Part shown: one piece after another, positions 46,938 to 57,511 of the stretch
Numbering within the stretch: the first letter of the stretch is position 1
How the letters are laid out: each line of letters starts with the position of its first letter
Assembly: GCA_949130485.1 (NCBI GenBank)
Contig: OX422196.1
Coordinates: 923,388-987,387 of the forward strand
Source: Agelas oroides
Taxonomy: Eukaryota > Porifera > Demospongiae > Agelasida > Agelasidae
DNA: 64,000 nt
Direction: 5' to 3'
Made by a program: the position numbers and the translations under genes
Notes under the pieces: generated by a model
The model's input: the letters and a program-made list of their open reading frames with translations, nothing else
Told to the model about the DNA's origin: nothing
Database searches by the model: none

Positions 46938-47888
46938 TCATGCCTTCTTTTCTACTTCACCACAAAGACAATCATAATCAAAATCTCCAGCATCGTTGGC
47001 TTGAAATTCCAGTGAGAGCCCTGTGAATGCTTTCTTGATAGTGTCTTTGGTGGAGGCGTAGATCATTTTATCCCCTATCTTTGCATCATCAGGACACCTG
47101 GGAGGAGGCAGAGACAGAGTTGGAAAAATAAGTAAAGTTGAAAAAGCAGTTTGCTATCAGTAAAAAGTGCATTTTGTCATGTAGTGAACCCACTGTTCTC
47201 TACATGGGAGACAAGTGATCTTTACCTAGAAAACAAGCATTTATCTTATGCCATTATCGCTTAGTGCAGGATGGAAGTATAGACTTTGCTGCACTACCAT
47301 CTAACAAACAGTGAATGATAAAACCTCACCAGAAGATGAATGCCAGCTTCTTCAGTATGCGTCCATCTTTTTCAAGTGTGAAGCCAAAATCATATAAAAT
47401 GTAACGAGGTTCTTTCGTAAGTTTGCCCTTTAGTTCATCGAACCATTTCTTATCATCCTCCTTTGATTCTGTTGAGCAAGCATCTCCTGTTTCATCCAAA
47501 ATAATCTTCTTCTTCTTTTCGATCTTGAAGGTGGCCCACTTGTGAATTGAACGCAATTTCATATCATTGAACAGTGTGACAATGTCAGGATCGATCTCAA
47601 TACCAGACATCGACTGCAAAGGGTAGATAGATAAAAAAAAAAAGCACTGAACAAGGTGATCACTCCTTTCACTACTACAGAAGGGTCTGGAGTCCAGACT
47701 AAAGCCACTAATGCATGCAATCACTGCACGCTCTCTGTGACCACGTGGCAAAAAGTTCAGTCATTTTCCTGCGCCTAGCAAGACTAAACGAACGCCCACA
47801 GGAACCCATAATGACATTGATTTCAGGTCACTGCCAGTCCCACGTCAGAACGACACCTATGGTCTAGGTAGCACTAAGAACTCACCAT
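46938..47888 (-). CDS. CFL1: Cofilin/ADF actin-depolymerising factor
   Basis: ADF-homology protein that severs and depolymerises actin filaments; 148 aa. Exons (minus): 47886-47888 (ATG only), 47330-47613, 46938-47097. The intron straight after the ATG is a known, widely conserved feature of ADF/cofilin genes, which supports the model. Start MSMSGIEIDPDIVTLFNDMK has the phosphorylatable N-terminal Ser region; RYILYDFGFTLE, KKLAFIFWCPDDAKIGDKMI and YASTKDTIKKAFTG are the G-actin and F-actin binding core. Divergent from COA6 by about 360 bp. The paralogue name is by convention only. Confidence 0.95.
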
Positions 47889-48247
47889 TTTGCTCGCTTT
47901 TTCCTTGTGGCGGTTCACTTCGGTTGATGATTCTCCAGCACGCAGCTCCTACCCAGCACTAGCTCCTCGACCTAATTTTGTACCCGACGGACCACAAACG
48001 GAAGAGGCACTTTTCTTCCAAATAAGGCAATTTGATAAAACACGTGCACGCCGGAAGTGAACTTTGCACACGTCAGCACACCCACTCCGCGCAGACGTCG
48101 CGACATGCGTCAGCATACTGGTCTCCAATGCTCTTCACCCCACTTTTGGTCAAAAATGTGCTCCAGCAATAGTATCAATAACCTATTTTTAGATGCAATA
48201 ACAATTACGTTATTTTTATTATAGTGGGCTTTGTTTGGAACACTGAT
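47889..48247. promoter_or_regulatory. Divergent promoter region cofilin / COA6
   Basis: 359 bp between start codons; GC-rich near the cofilin side, with ACACGTGCACGCC and GACGTCGCGACATGCG. Role inferred from position. Confidence 0.4.
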
Positions 48248-49623
48248 ATGGGGTAAGTAAATTATGCCAGCTGTGAGTAGGGAATTAAGTAGTCTCGCGG
48301 AGCTAGACTTCGTGTGAGAGTCTGGCTCCGCGAGACTAGGAATTATATACGTCTCATGGCATATCCAAAATCTAATGACTCCCTAATAGATCAGCTATTT
48401 GTAATTTGCAGGGTAGTTCTGTCAAACTTCTATGTACATCAACCTCCTGCAGGCTCTTAAATAGCTGGCTGCAGGCTAGACTGCAACATGCAACAAATGT
48501 AATTTGTTTAACAGCCCTGCATTAGCCTGGACCTTGCCTGGCCAGCAGTGTCTAGGGACCAGAAGGGTCTGGGATCCTAAAGTCTGGGAAGGACAGCCGT
48601 ATTCCTATTTATTTTCTAGTCTCGTTACCAGACAAAATCAATTTCCATTAACAACAGTACGTTACCATCCGTATGCTATACAGTGATTTATATGGTTAGG
48701 GTTGGGTTAGGGCTGGTATAAATACAGTATAGCATATGGATGGTAACATACTGTTGTTAACGGCTTGTGACCAAATCTTTTGTACCTGTAGAACAAAGGG
48801 TTTTCTTGTTTGGTGTGAGTAGAAGACATTTCCTTCTCTTGTTCTTCCCACACACAGTGTGGTGGAGTGGAGACCACTGTTTAGTATATTCATCAACTTG
48901 CATCTTTGTTCCAGGGAGAAATCTGCCCCAAATGTTAGCCAGCGTCAGATCTGCTACGAGGCACGGGATGCCTTTTATGAGTGCAAAGTGAAGCATAATG
49001 AAGAAGAGTTACCATGTGAGGAGCTGAAAAAAGTGTACCACAGTAGCTGCCTGGCATCGTGGGTAAGTTAGGCAAATGCTACAATAGTGAGAGTATGCTT
49101 GTACAGCCAATCTACCCCAGGCCTGCAACCCCATTTGTAGGCAATTTTCATTTACAATGGGCAATTTACTGAGACCTCTAGCCTAGCTTGTTCATAGGCC
49201 TTTCTACTGTCCAGTTTCTGCATACTGTAAGCGGTCAAAAACTGGATGGTGGGAAGGCTTGGGAAGGAGGCAACTTCCACTCCTCTGCTGTGTGTCCAGT
49301 GGCTCGGTGGTAAGAGTGTTGAGCTAGTATCCATGGGTTCAATTCCCAGCTGGAGTCCTATGGATTTCTCTTTCTTTCTCTCTTCTCAAAACTTGCATCA
49401 AATACTAGGCTACACTAGGACATTATGTTGTGTTTACAAGTGCAAACAGTGGATGCCGGCCCTTCTTTCTCTTCCTGTGAGAGGAAGATAAATATTTGGC
49501 CTCCTTGTTTCCTCTTGCTAGGTGAAGTATTTTGACAAGAAGCGTGTGTATGAGGAGTACAAGAAGAAGTTGGAAAGTGAAGGCTTCCGCCCTCTTCCTC
49601 TCGATGGGGACGGAAAGCAATAA
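48248..49623 (+). CDS. COA6: COA6, cytochrome c oxidase assembly factor
   Basis: Twin-Cys intermembrane-space protein needed for COX2/CuA maturation; 84 aa (human COA6 isoform about 79-125). Exons: 48248-48252 (ATG GG, then gtaagt), 48915-49062, 49522-49623. ATG GG|G joins in phase to EKSAPNVSQRQICYEARDAF. Motifs are C-x9-C (CYEARDAFYEC) and C-x10-C (CEELKKVYHSSC), followed by WVKYFDKKRVYEEYKKKL, as in human COA6 WIKYFDKRRDYLKFKEKF. The 5-nt first coding exon is an inference; exons 2-3 are certain. A MITE sits in intron 1 and a tRNA-like element in intron 2. Confidence 0.92.
48290..48338. mobile_element. TAGTCTCGCGGAGC foldback, COA6 intron 1
   Basis: TAGTCTCGCGGAGCTAGACT and near-perfect reverse complement around an 8-bp loop. 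Confidence 0.85.
49294..49358 (+). repeat. tRNA-like sequence in COA6 intron 2
   Basis: D-arm GGCTCGGTGGTAAGAGT (A-box), T-arm with GGGTTCAATTCCC (B-box), and acceptor-like TCCAG / CTGGA ends, about 65 nt. Too short and with an irregular anticodon arm, so more likely a SINE head or pseudogene than a working tRNA. Confidence 0.5.
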
Positions 49624-49881
49624 GCTGGGAGACGAGGTGACACCAGGAAGGGACCCTGCCGGCACACAGAAACAGCACTTGCTGAAACTGCAAGTCATTG
49701 TGGAGGGATAGCATGCTAAATGATTGACTAGTAAAATACTGTGTACTGACAGACGGTATGCAACTTTACAAAATGTGTAATAATTACTAACTCATATATT
49801 GTGTATCAGTGAAGGAAGGTGACTTCAGTCCAATAATAAGGTCAGAAGGTCTAGTCTGTTTTTCTTTGGCTTTCGGTTCCT

Positions 49882-52534
49882 TCAAGTCTTCAGTGACGAT
49901 TCCAGCAATTGTGAAGGGACTAGCAAGCCCCTGCAATTATTGAACATGGCAAGATTGAACAGGGAGAAATGACTAGCACTACCACCAGCCTCACCTGTGC
50001 ATGTGGCAGCGGTTTGAATCCTCCTCGTCTGAACAGAACACCATCTCCAGATACCTCCAACCCTGCATGTGTTTGAAATTCCCTTTTGTGGACATTGTTG
50101 CCTCATTCAACCTACTAAGCTGGAGAACTAAGTTGGTCCTTCCATGAATATTGTTGACATCAAATCCCTGCCTGGCTTTGTACTCAACTCTCCGGTTCTT
50201 GGAAACAAAATTAGGTCAACAAATTACTAATTTCCAGGTCCCAGCTATACATTGATTCCAGTGTAGTTTTCATCACTACAACTGCTAGTCTCATTCCCAG
50301 GCTGTTTTGTAGGAGGAGAAAACAGCCTGGGAACGAGGATTTGCAACTGCAGGGGTGGAAGGAGGTTAGTACTTACCATGTGCCTTGCAAAACTCAGATG
50401 CTGTTTCTAGATCATCCCACAAAAGCCACCGACATAACACTCTGCATAGTAGTGGAAAGGTCTTTAATTCTCATGCCATATTTGGCAATGTAAAGTTTGT
50501 GTGTGTAATACCTGAGTGGAAAATGAGCATTTCTGGTGCTGTAAGCAGTACACAAAGTCTGCAGGGCTTGTCTGCGTGAAGTGAAAACAATACTTTGTCT
50601 TCTCCCCAGACTGTCTGGGAACAATAGTTTTGTACCTTCTTATTGTGTTGATGTGGGGGTAGAGTGCACACTTCCCCAGGGGTGAAAGCCGGTCTGCTAG
50701 TTTGAACACACGCACAAAGTTGTTCTGTAGAAAGTGTAGACTGAGAGACAGAGCCAACTGGACAGCAGGAGCATGTCTGGGGGACAGGAGGATAGTTAGA
50801 CCACACAGAATTAACAGAAGGGTAATATTAGAGTTGTAGAAATAGAACAGTGGACCTTATCTGCTCCTTGAGTTCCAAGGCATGTGTGATGGCCTCTGAG
50901 GATCCTGCAAGATCATGTAGACATCAAACTTTTTATTGAGCATGACTTCATATCCATATCTCAACGATCGATTAGCCAGGCTCTCGTTCCCAGTATGACC
51001 CCTGAAATACATCACGCATGTATTAAGGTAGCAGAGAAGTTTAGCTACTTACCCAAGTTTGTTAGGAGGTAGTAGCTTTCAAACTCTGCCATATTTGGAG
51101 GGAGGTCTCCAACTTGGTTTGTATAGAGTTTCAGTAACTTGAGCAGACACTGTTGCAAGTGGTCTCGGTTCAACTTGGGATCAAATCTATCCACACCAGC
51201 TGCCAAGAGTCTGTCAACAGTCAACATGACACAGAACGTTACTTCATCTTTAGCCTCATGTCCAGGTCACCTAGGAGAGGAGAAGTGTACTTTCCTCTCC
51301 TCCCATGTAGCCTGGGTATGAGGCTAATTTCATCTTGGTCTCATTCTGAGGCAGTTTGAGAATGAGTCTGATATTACCTGTACTGAGCATACAAGCAGAA
51401 CCTGGAAGCCAGCTCGTAGACGTAAACCACTTCTGGCCCTTCCAGTTGCTATGTAAATGGAAATTCCAATGACAACACTTAACTGAGATGGCCATATATG
51501 GAAAAACAAATGCTGCTTCTCTGAGTATGGAATTTGATCACCGTGTTTAGCTACCAATCTAATGGTGTTTGGTTACACACCCTTATTAGTGTGATTTAGT
51601 TGTGCATGGCTACACAATGGGTTACAAGTTGTGTACTTGCATGGACTATATTCACGAAGAAACCCTGCCCTTATCATATGTCCCTTAAACCCTAGGGTGC
51701 AGATGATAAGTTAATTGTGGTGAATGAATCACCTGGTAGGTGATATCCAGTCTGATGGCTTGAACTCTATTATCCAGGAAGTAGTAAACCGTGTGCCATG
51801 GATGGTCTTCCCTGTCAATCACACTGCAATTATGAAATCATGAACGTGAATCAGTAACATTGTCAGAGTATGGGTCAAATGAAATCATACACATGAATAA
51901 CAAGCTGGTTGCTACACAACACAAGTACAAGTGGTGAAATTTCCATATTTGGTAATGTATGCATGTTGTCCACCTTTGCAAGCCAAGTTGCTTTGTGTTC
52001 AAGTTTAAAGTTGAACTATTTATAATTATAATCTGTCCACTAGAAATTATGATGTCATCATGAGTCACAGTTTGAGCTTAAAAATAGATCTATCTAGTTG
52101 ATGAATATGGTGGCTATATTTCAATTGTCAACATTACTTTTTCATGAGATGATCAATGGTCTTCATTAGAACAGGTGGAGGCCGTAGGTCATGGAGGTCT
52201 GGCACTTGCTGGCCTGCACCAGCTCGAATGTATTCCTTCACTGCCAGGCATGGGGAGCTGCATGGATGGCAAACAATATTTTGCCATCCAAAAATTGACA
52301 ATGTGGAGCTCAACACTGTTGGTGAAGTATATTAATGTACCTCTTGTGTCCGTCTCTAGCTGAGTGATGGATTTCAAACACACTGAGTTGTTTCTGCTGC
52401 TCTCTCCTGTAGTTTCAATGCAAATTATCAGGAAAACACAGTTTAGATCTAATCCTGGTACAGTCCTACCTGATCCTCTCCTTCTCTGGACACATTAGCA
52501 TGCATTTTCCCACGCGAGCCCCGCCCCTTTCCAT
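49882..52534 (-). CDS. SAC3D1: SAC3D1 (SHD1), SAC3/GANP-domain centrosome protein
   Basis: SAC3/GANP-family protein linked in mammals to centrosome duplication and spindle function; 355 aa in this model (human about 358). Exons (minus): 52470-52534, 52341-52406, 52138-52257, 51733-51823, 51378-51448, 51053-51210, 50856-50904, 50636-50776, 50377-50441, 49995-50187, 49882-49930; phases close. Start MERGGARVGKCMLMCPEKER holds the diagnostic G-x-C-x2-M-C-P-x2-E motif, then RREQQKQLSVFEI, LAVKEYIRAGAG, LRPPPVLMKTIDHLM, and NMAEFESYYLLTNLG. The 50187 acceptor lacks a strong pyrimidine tract and is the weakest junction. Confidence 0.9.
51251..51326. mobile_element. TAGCCTCATGTCCAGG foldback, SAC3D1 intron
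   Basis: Terminal inverted repeats TAGCCTCAT / ATGAGGCTA with an internal GAGGAGAAG / CTTTCCTCTC pairing. Confidence 0.8.
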
Positions 52535-52795
52535 CTTGTACCGCAGTATCAAGCCCCACCCCTTTCTATCTTCTGGCAACTGGCAACTGGTCAACGCATG
52601 ACCTTTGACCCTGTGCCGCTCTACGTTTACGTTCCCGTTCCCCGTACCAGTAATTCTGGGAATGTGGTTGCGTGACCTTTAACCCGCAACTGGATTACAA
52701 ACAAAATCGCGGGAATGCCGACACAGTGACTGACCGTCTGACCGTCTCATCTGGAGTTGAGAAGGCTGTTCTTGTCTTGAAAATCATCAGTTGAC
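52535..52795. promoter_or_regulatory. Shared promoter region SAC3D1 / CCDC61
   Basis: 261 bp between divergent start codons of two centrosome/basal-body genes. No TATA. TGGCAACTGGCAACTGGTCAA (about 52574-52594) resembles tandem half X-boxes (RFX), inferred only. Confidence 0.45.
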
Positions 52796-55700
52796 ATGGA
52801 GCCTCCGCAGCGATGGTCGGTGTCTGCTCCCTGGGTCTTCCGGGATACAGAGTATACCGTGTCCGCTGACGTGAGGAACGACGTGTTAGTGGTGGAGGTA
52901 GAGGAGAAACTCACCTCCGACCAGTGGAGGGGCCAGTTCGAGGCAAAACGTGAGTGTGGAGTGAGTATATGGGGGTGTCATACCCTGGATATTAGAGAGG
53001 GAAGTATAGTGTCTATGACTATGGTCATACAGATGTGTTTGCAGGTGCGCTTTAATTAGACCAGGCCGTCTGTAAACTGGGGAGGGGTACAGGGAAGGTA
53101 GAGAAAGACCAATTTCACAAGTCATATTTTTATCAACAGATATTGAAGAACTGACTCGCAAAACCGGAAACTTTAAACAATTCCCCATTTTCTTGAACAT
53201 GCTGGAATCTGCCATCTCCAAGGTAACGAAAGCGGTTTGATGCTGAAGCTACATATACCACCCATGCACCAAATTACCCAGTAACCTATCTTCAGTCCAG
53301 TGATTGTGTGACCCTCGACCTCCTGACGTACTCTGACCTTGAGGCTCTGAGGAACAAGAAGCTGGGAGTGCAAGGACCCTCCCCTGCTAAGAATGGCCGA
53401 CAGCTACAGGCCAAGAGATACCTCATTATAACATACTCTGTGGAGTTTGACAGGTAGAGAAATACACATGTACGTAAGAATAGTGACAGTGTAGTCTGCA
53501 GGTTCTGTCTGTGCTCCTAAACTGGGCCCAAGCTTGTTAGATTTATATCGTCTACTTGTTCATCTGTCACATTTACACTGCAGGATTCACTACCCACTTG
53601 CCTTGCCGTACACTGGAAAACCAGACCCTGTACTGTTACAGGGAACCATAAGAACATTACGGACTGAACTGGAGAGAAGCAGAAAACAGGTACTGCAAGT
53701 GCACACCTAGCCTCGCCCCCAGGCTCTCTCCTAGCCTGGGGACGAGGCTAGTGCACACCATGCAGTCATGGAGATATCATTGGTAATGGTGTGTCCTTCT
53801 CCTTGCTATAGGGACAAAAACCTTCTGCGTTATATCGACTACAGAAAGAGTAAGTCTGCCCTACCAGTCGTGCTGATTTATGACTCATTCTAAATGCTGT
53901 TACTTACTGTAACTGTCATTATACAAGTAGCCTCGTTCCCAGGCTCTTGGTGGGTGGGGTACTGGTGGGGTACTGGGTATGTTATCAGCTACAGTTCCAA
54001 CCGATCTCCTTGACATTGATAAGTTCTTTATGAGGAGGGATTCTCAGTGGGCATATCACATTCAGTCTGAGAGTCTAACTATGGTAGAGCTACAATTCTA
54101 GAGCTTTGGATGGTGCCATGCCAGGTTAGCAGTCTCCTTTCCTCTCCCCAGGTATGATGCCCTCTTGCAGGAGAAAGAGGAGGTAGAGGAGGCGTTTGAG
54201 AGCTTCAAACAAGAGGTGATGCTCACGAGAGAGGGCAATGCCAGCAAGGAGATACGAGTCCTGAAGAAAGTCATCAAGAACCTAGAGGTATGAGAGTGTC
54301 GGTCTAGTTGCACTCACCAACCCTTGCTCTCCCAGGCCTTTTCTTTCCTTTGAGAGGGTGTAGGACGCCTGTGAATGGGGCATGGGGCAGGAGAGAGGTT
54401 TCCTGGGAGGGAACCAGGCTACTATACCATACCAAGAGCACATAAGAACGGGTGGCTTGAGTAAGAGCGTGTAATTTCGTATTAAAATTTGAAACTGGTC
54501 GGAATTTAGTGCTAGTACTAAAAATAGTAACACGTACTGCACAGCTGCTTGTAGACGTAAGTCATTGTTGGTAAGTACATGATCAGGTGTTCTATTTTTA
54601 GTACAGTTCAATAAGTTTGACTGGGCTATGGGCTTCTGTTGGAGTTACGCACTCTTACTCGAGCCGCTCATTCTTATGCGCTCTTGACCATACATCATGT
54701 ATATGTATGTGATTGAAGAGGTAGCTTGCTAACGTGTATCACCTGTTGCTATAGGAGGACATTTTGAAGGAGAGGACAAAGCACCAAAGATACGCTAACA
54801 AGAAGAATGAGGAAATGAGAGCTTTGCTCCAAGAGGTAACACTGCTGCTGTATAAGAGCCATAGTCAACATTCTCTTACTCTCCTTCCTACATGCATGAA
54901 CTTCAGGTTGAAGAACTGAGGTCCTCCGAAAGAACACTGCGCACTCGAGTGAAGAGTCTCACTAATGAACTGGCTGTGTTAAAAAGAAAGTGAGGGAAAA
55001 ACTCTGCACCTAACTCCAACTCACATTTAGGCATTTTGTTTCTCTTTTCTTCAGTCTCCGGTCCTCCCCGTTGTCCTTCCGAGCCAGTACCTCCACTACT
55101 AGGAAACCCTCCCACTTGCGGAAACGCTCCTCCTCTGCTGAAAGACATCACCACACTGCCAGTGGAGGGCGCACCCACTCTAGAATAAGAACACCGTCTC
55201 CTTCAGGTAAAATTAGTGTTAATTTTCACTGGTTCAGTGTGTAGGTACATGTAGGTATTTTGTTGGTGTTCTCCCCACAGGAGCAAGGGTCCCCAGGTTT
55301 GACCCCACCTCCTTTATTGAGAACAGGAAGAGAAAACAGCAAGATATTGACATTAGACTGGGGTGAGTCAAGTTATTTGACCTAGTTCCTTTCTGTGCTC
55401 CAGCACTGTAGCTTGTACTCGTAGAAATCTTCTCCATTTTGTCTTGTATGCACACTTTCATTAGGAGGGTGAAGTTGCCTTCGGGTAGGTCAAGAGTGAT
55501 GCGATCACGCACCAACTCAGGGGAGAGACCGCCCAAACCCACCAGCAGTGTGGAGAAGTCTGCTGGCAACTCGAGGAGGTTATACAGTGGTGAGTGAGAG
55601 ATGTGAGATGCACGCGCAAGCTTAGGTAAGCAGCGTGATGTGCCCTTCCTTTCTCTCTCTTGCTCAGGATCAAGAGGAAGACCAAGAAGAACCTCTTCTG

Positions 55701-56629
55701 GTGGGTGGCATATTCCGAGCTCTTGTTTGTTATGACATAACTGACACTCTTCATTCAATACACCCTCCTTACCAATGGCAGCCTGCAGTGTGTCAAGTTG
55801 TGGCTCCAGCCGAGGTTCTTCCAGACGATCTTCAACTGACCTCTCCGGCAGTAACATGATCGTCATTGGTTCAGGCCACCAGGGATCTGGAAGCAAGGGG
55901 TTAGTCTCTTCTCTTCACCAGAAGCTGACTTGCATGTGGTCATGACATGTATTTACATGTCTCGTACCTCTCTTCCATGTTAACAATGCAACTAAAGAGT
56001 TTCTTCACAAAAGAGGAGAAAGAGAAGACAGGCATGGGGGAGTCCCACCATCTCAGCTAGTACTCCAGTAGAAAGAAGACCAGCCAAATCCAATGCACAC
56101 AATGGTACTCCACTTCAGAATTGATAATTATCATAGATTCAAAGTTCTCGAGTATTGTTCCCAGACGTTTTATAGTGTTTATGTAAAAGTGATGAATGCT
56201 GCAAGACCTGGGAACAGGGCTAGGTTTGGTTGCAGTTTCCACCTTGATCTGTAGCAATACCGTATAGCGGGTTTATTTCGTGGGAGAAAATTTTCGCGAA
56301 TGGCTGGCAATTTGCGTATTTCGCGAATAAAATTTTCGCGGATTGCCATTATATTAGCTGCGGCATGGGATCCGGATCCAATATCAATGCAATATTTGCG
56401 AACTGGGACAGATCTGCGAAATTTGCGAAAATTTTCTCCCGCGAAATAGTAAAATACCATGCTACATAGAATATATCGGTTACAGGTGGAGGTGACTGAA
56501 GTTTGTCTTGTCCCATGTGCAGACTCGGGTCACACTGCTGAAATCTCGGAGATCGATGCAAGACTGATGGCGTTACAACAATTCATGAAGAGATCATTGG
56601 AAACAACTAAGAACTACTCCAGCAGGTGA
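52796..56629 (+). CDS. CCDC61: CCDC61 (VFL3 homologue), centrosomal/basal-body protein
   Basis: XRCC4/SAS6-superfamily coiled-coil protein of centrioles and centriolar satellites, needed for basal-foot or rootlet organisation; 513 aa here (human 512). Exons: 52796-52949, 53140-53222, 53296-53453, 53584-53689, 53812-53849, 54152-54287, 54755-54835, 54907-54989, 55055-55206, 55281-55362, 55465-55589, 55668-55700, 55782-55899, about 56019-56104, 56523-56629. The head domain shows VVEVEEKLTSDQWRGQFEA, LTRKTGNFKQFPIFLNMLES and YSVEFDRIHYPLPLPY-like sequence. Coiled coil follows, then a Ser/Arg-rich region with RFDPTSFIENRKRKQ and the conserved end ISEIDARLMALQQFMKRSLE. The acceptor at 56016 or 56019 is ambiguous by one codon. 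Confidence 0.95.
54426..54690. mobile_element. CAAGAGCACATAAGAACG MITE, CCDC61 intron 6
   Basis: Terminal inverted repeats (CAAGAGCACATAAGAACG... / ...ATTCTTATGCGCTCTTG), second pair GAGTAAGAGCGT / ACGCACTCTTACTC, about 265 bp, no ORF. Confidence 0.78.
56260..56458. mobile_element. TTTCGCGGGAGAAAATTTTCGC element, CCDC61 intron 14
   Basis: Inverted GGGAGAAAATTTTCGCGAA / TTTGCGAAAATTTTCTCCC ends about 150 bp apart, AT-rich with GCGAA repeats. Confidence 0.75.
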
Positions 56630-56832
56630 AACTTCCTCTTTCTATACAGACAGCTTATTTTTATTTCTTTCTGTGATGTAAATAATTGTACAGTCTTTAA
56701 TCTCCTACCTTATCTAACACAAACTACACTATGTTCTTGCAAACCTTTGATGTAAGACCACGTCCATCTTATTAACATTTCTGAATTAAATAACCACTCT
56801 GCAATAAAACACAACAAACTTTGCACAATAAA

Positions 56833-57377
56833 TCATTTGTTGTTTTGTGAAGGTTGACTACCTGTCATGTTCTGTTCCAAAACTTGTACCTTTGCCTTCA
56901 TGTCGTTCATCTCTTTGTCGAGTGCTTTCAGTCTCTCGTGCATTTTAGCTAGTTTCAAGTCTTGAGAGTCGTCTCTCTGTTGATCCTTCCTAACACTTCT
57001 GTAGTATTCGTACAAGAGGAAGGATGCTGCCACACTGTAGAGAAACACCTCTCCAATGATTTCAGACCCCAACTGAACAGCCCTTTCTTCTTTCAATGGC
57101 TGATATTCGGCAGGACCAGACAGTCCCATGAGACGCATCTTGACAAACACCTCCAAATAATGCAGAGCTGCACAGAAAGAAAACGTGCAGGCTCATGGAT
57201 GACTTTGCTGCGCATTATTTAGGCTACTATGCACTTACCATGTGCTGGAGGCGTGCATATGTACCGTCTGAAGAACGCGCTCCGTACTGCTACATTTTGT
57301 AGTTGCTTTGCTACGGGTTTGGAGACCTGCCTAACTCCAAGATAAAGTAGCTTTCCTAATGGAAATGCAGCTACCAT
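56833..57377 (-). CDS. OPA3: OPA3, mitochondrial membrane protein
   Basis: Mitochondrial OPA3-family protein, 157 aa (human 179). Exons (minus): 57239-57377 and 56833-57167, phase 1 junction. Start [20 protein letters not shown] + PVAKQL matches human [24 protein letters not shown]. Continues [20 protein letters not shown], then [20 protein letters not shown] (hydrophobic segment) and a C-terminal coiled coil ending in QNNK. Convergent with CCDC61 (203 bp between stops); only 134 bp separate its start from the NUP133 stop. Confidence 0.95.
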
Positions 57378-57511
57378 CTCTACAAGATCTCACTTCGCTC
57401 AAGACTATTTCATCAGCCAATTTGATTTTTAGCGCGGAATTCACCATCTTGTTGCGGAACAAATTGGAATATGGAAATGATTAAAAATCACTTTGTATAT
57501 TGGGAATAAAG

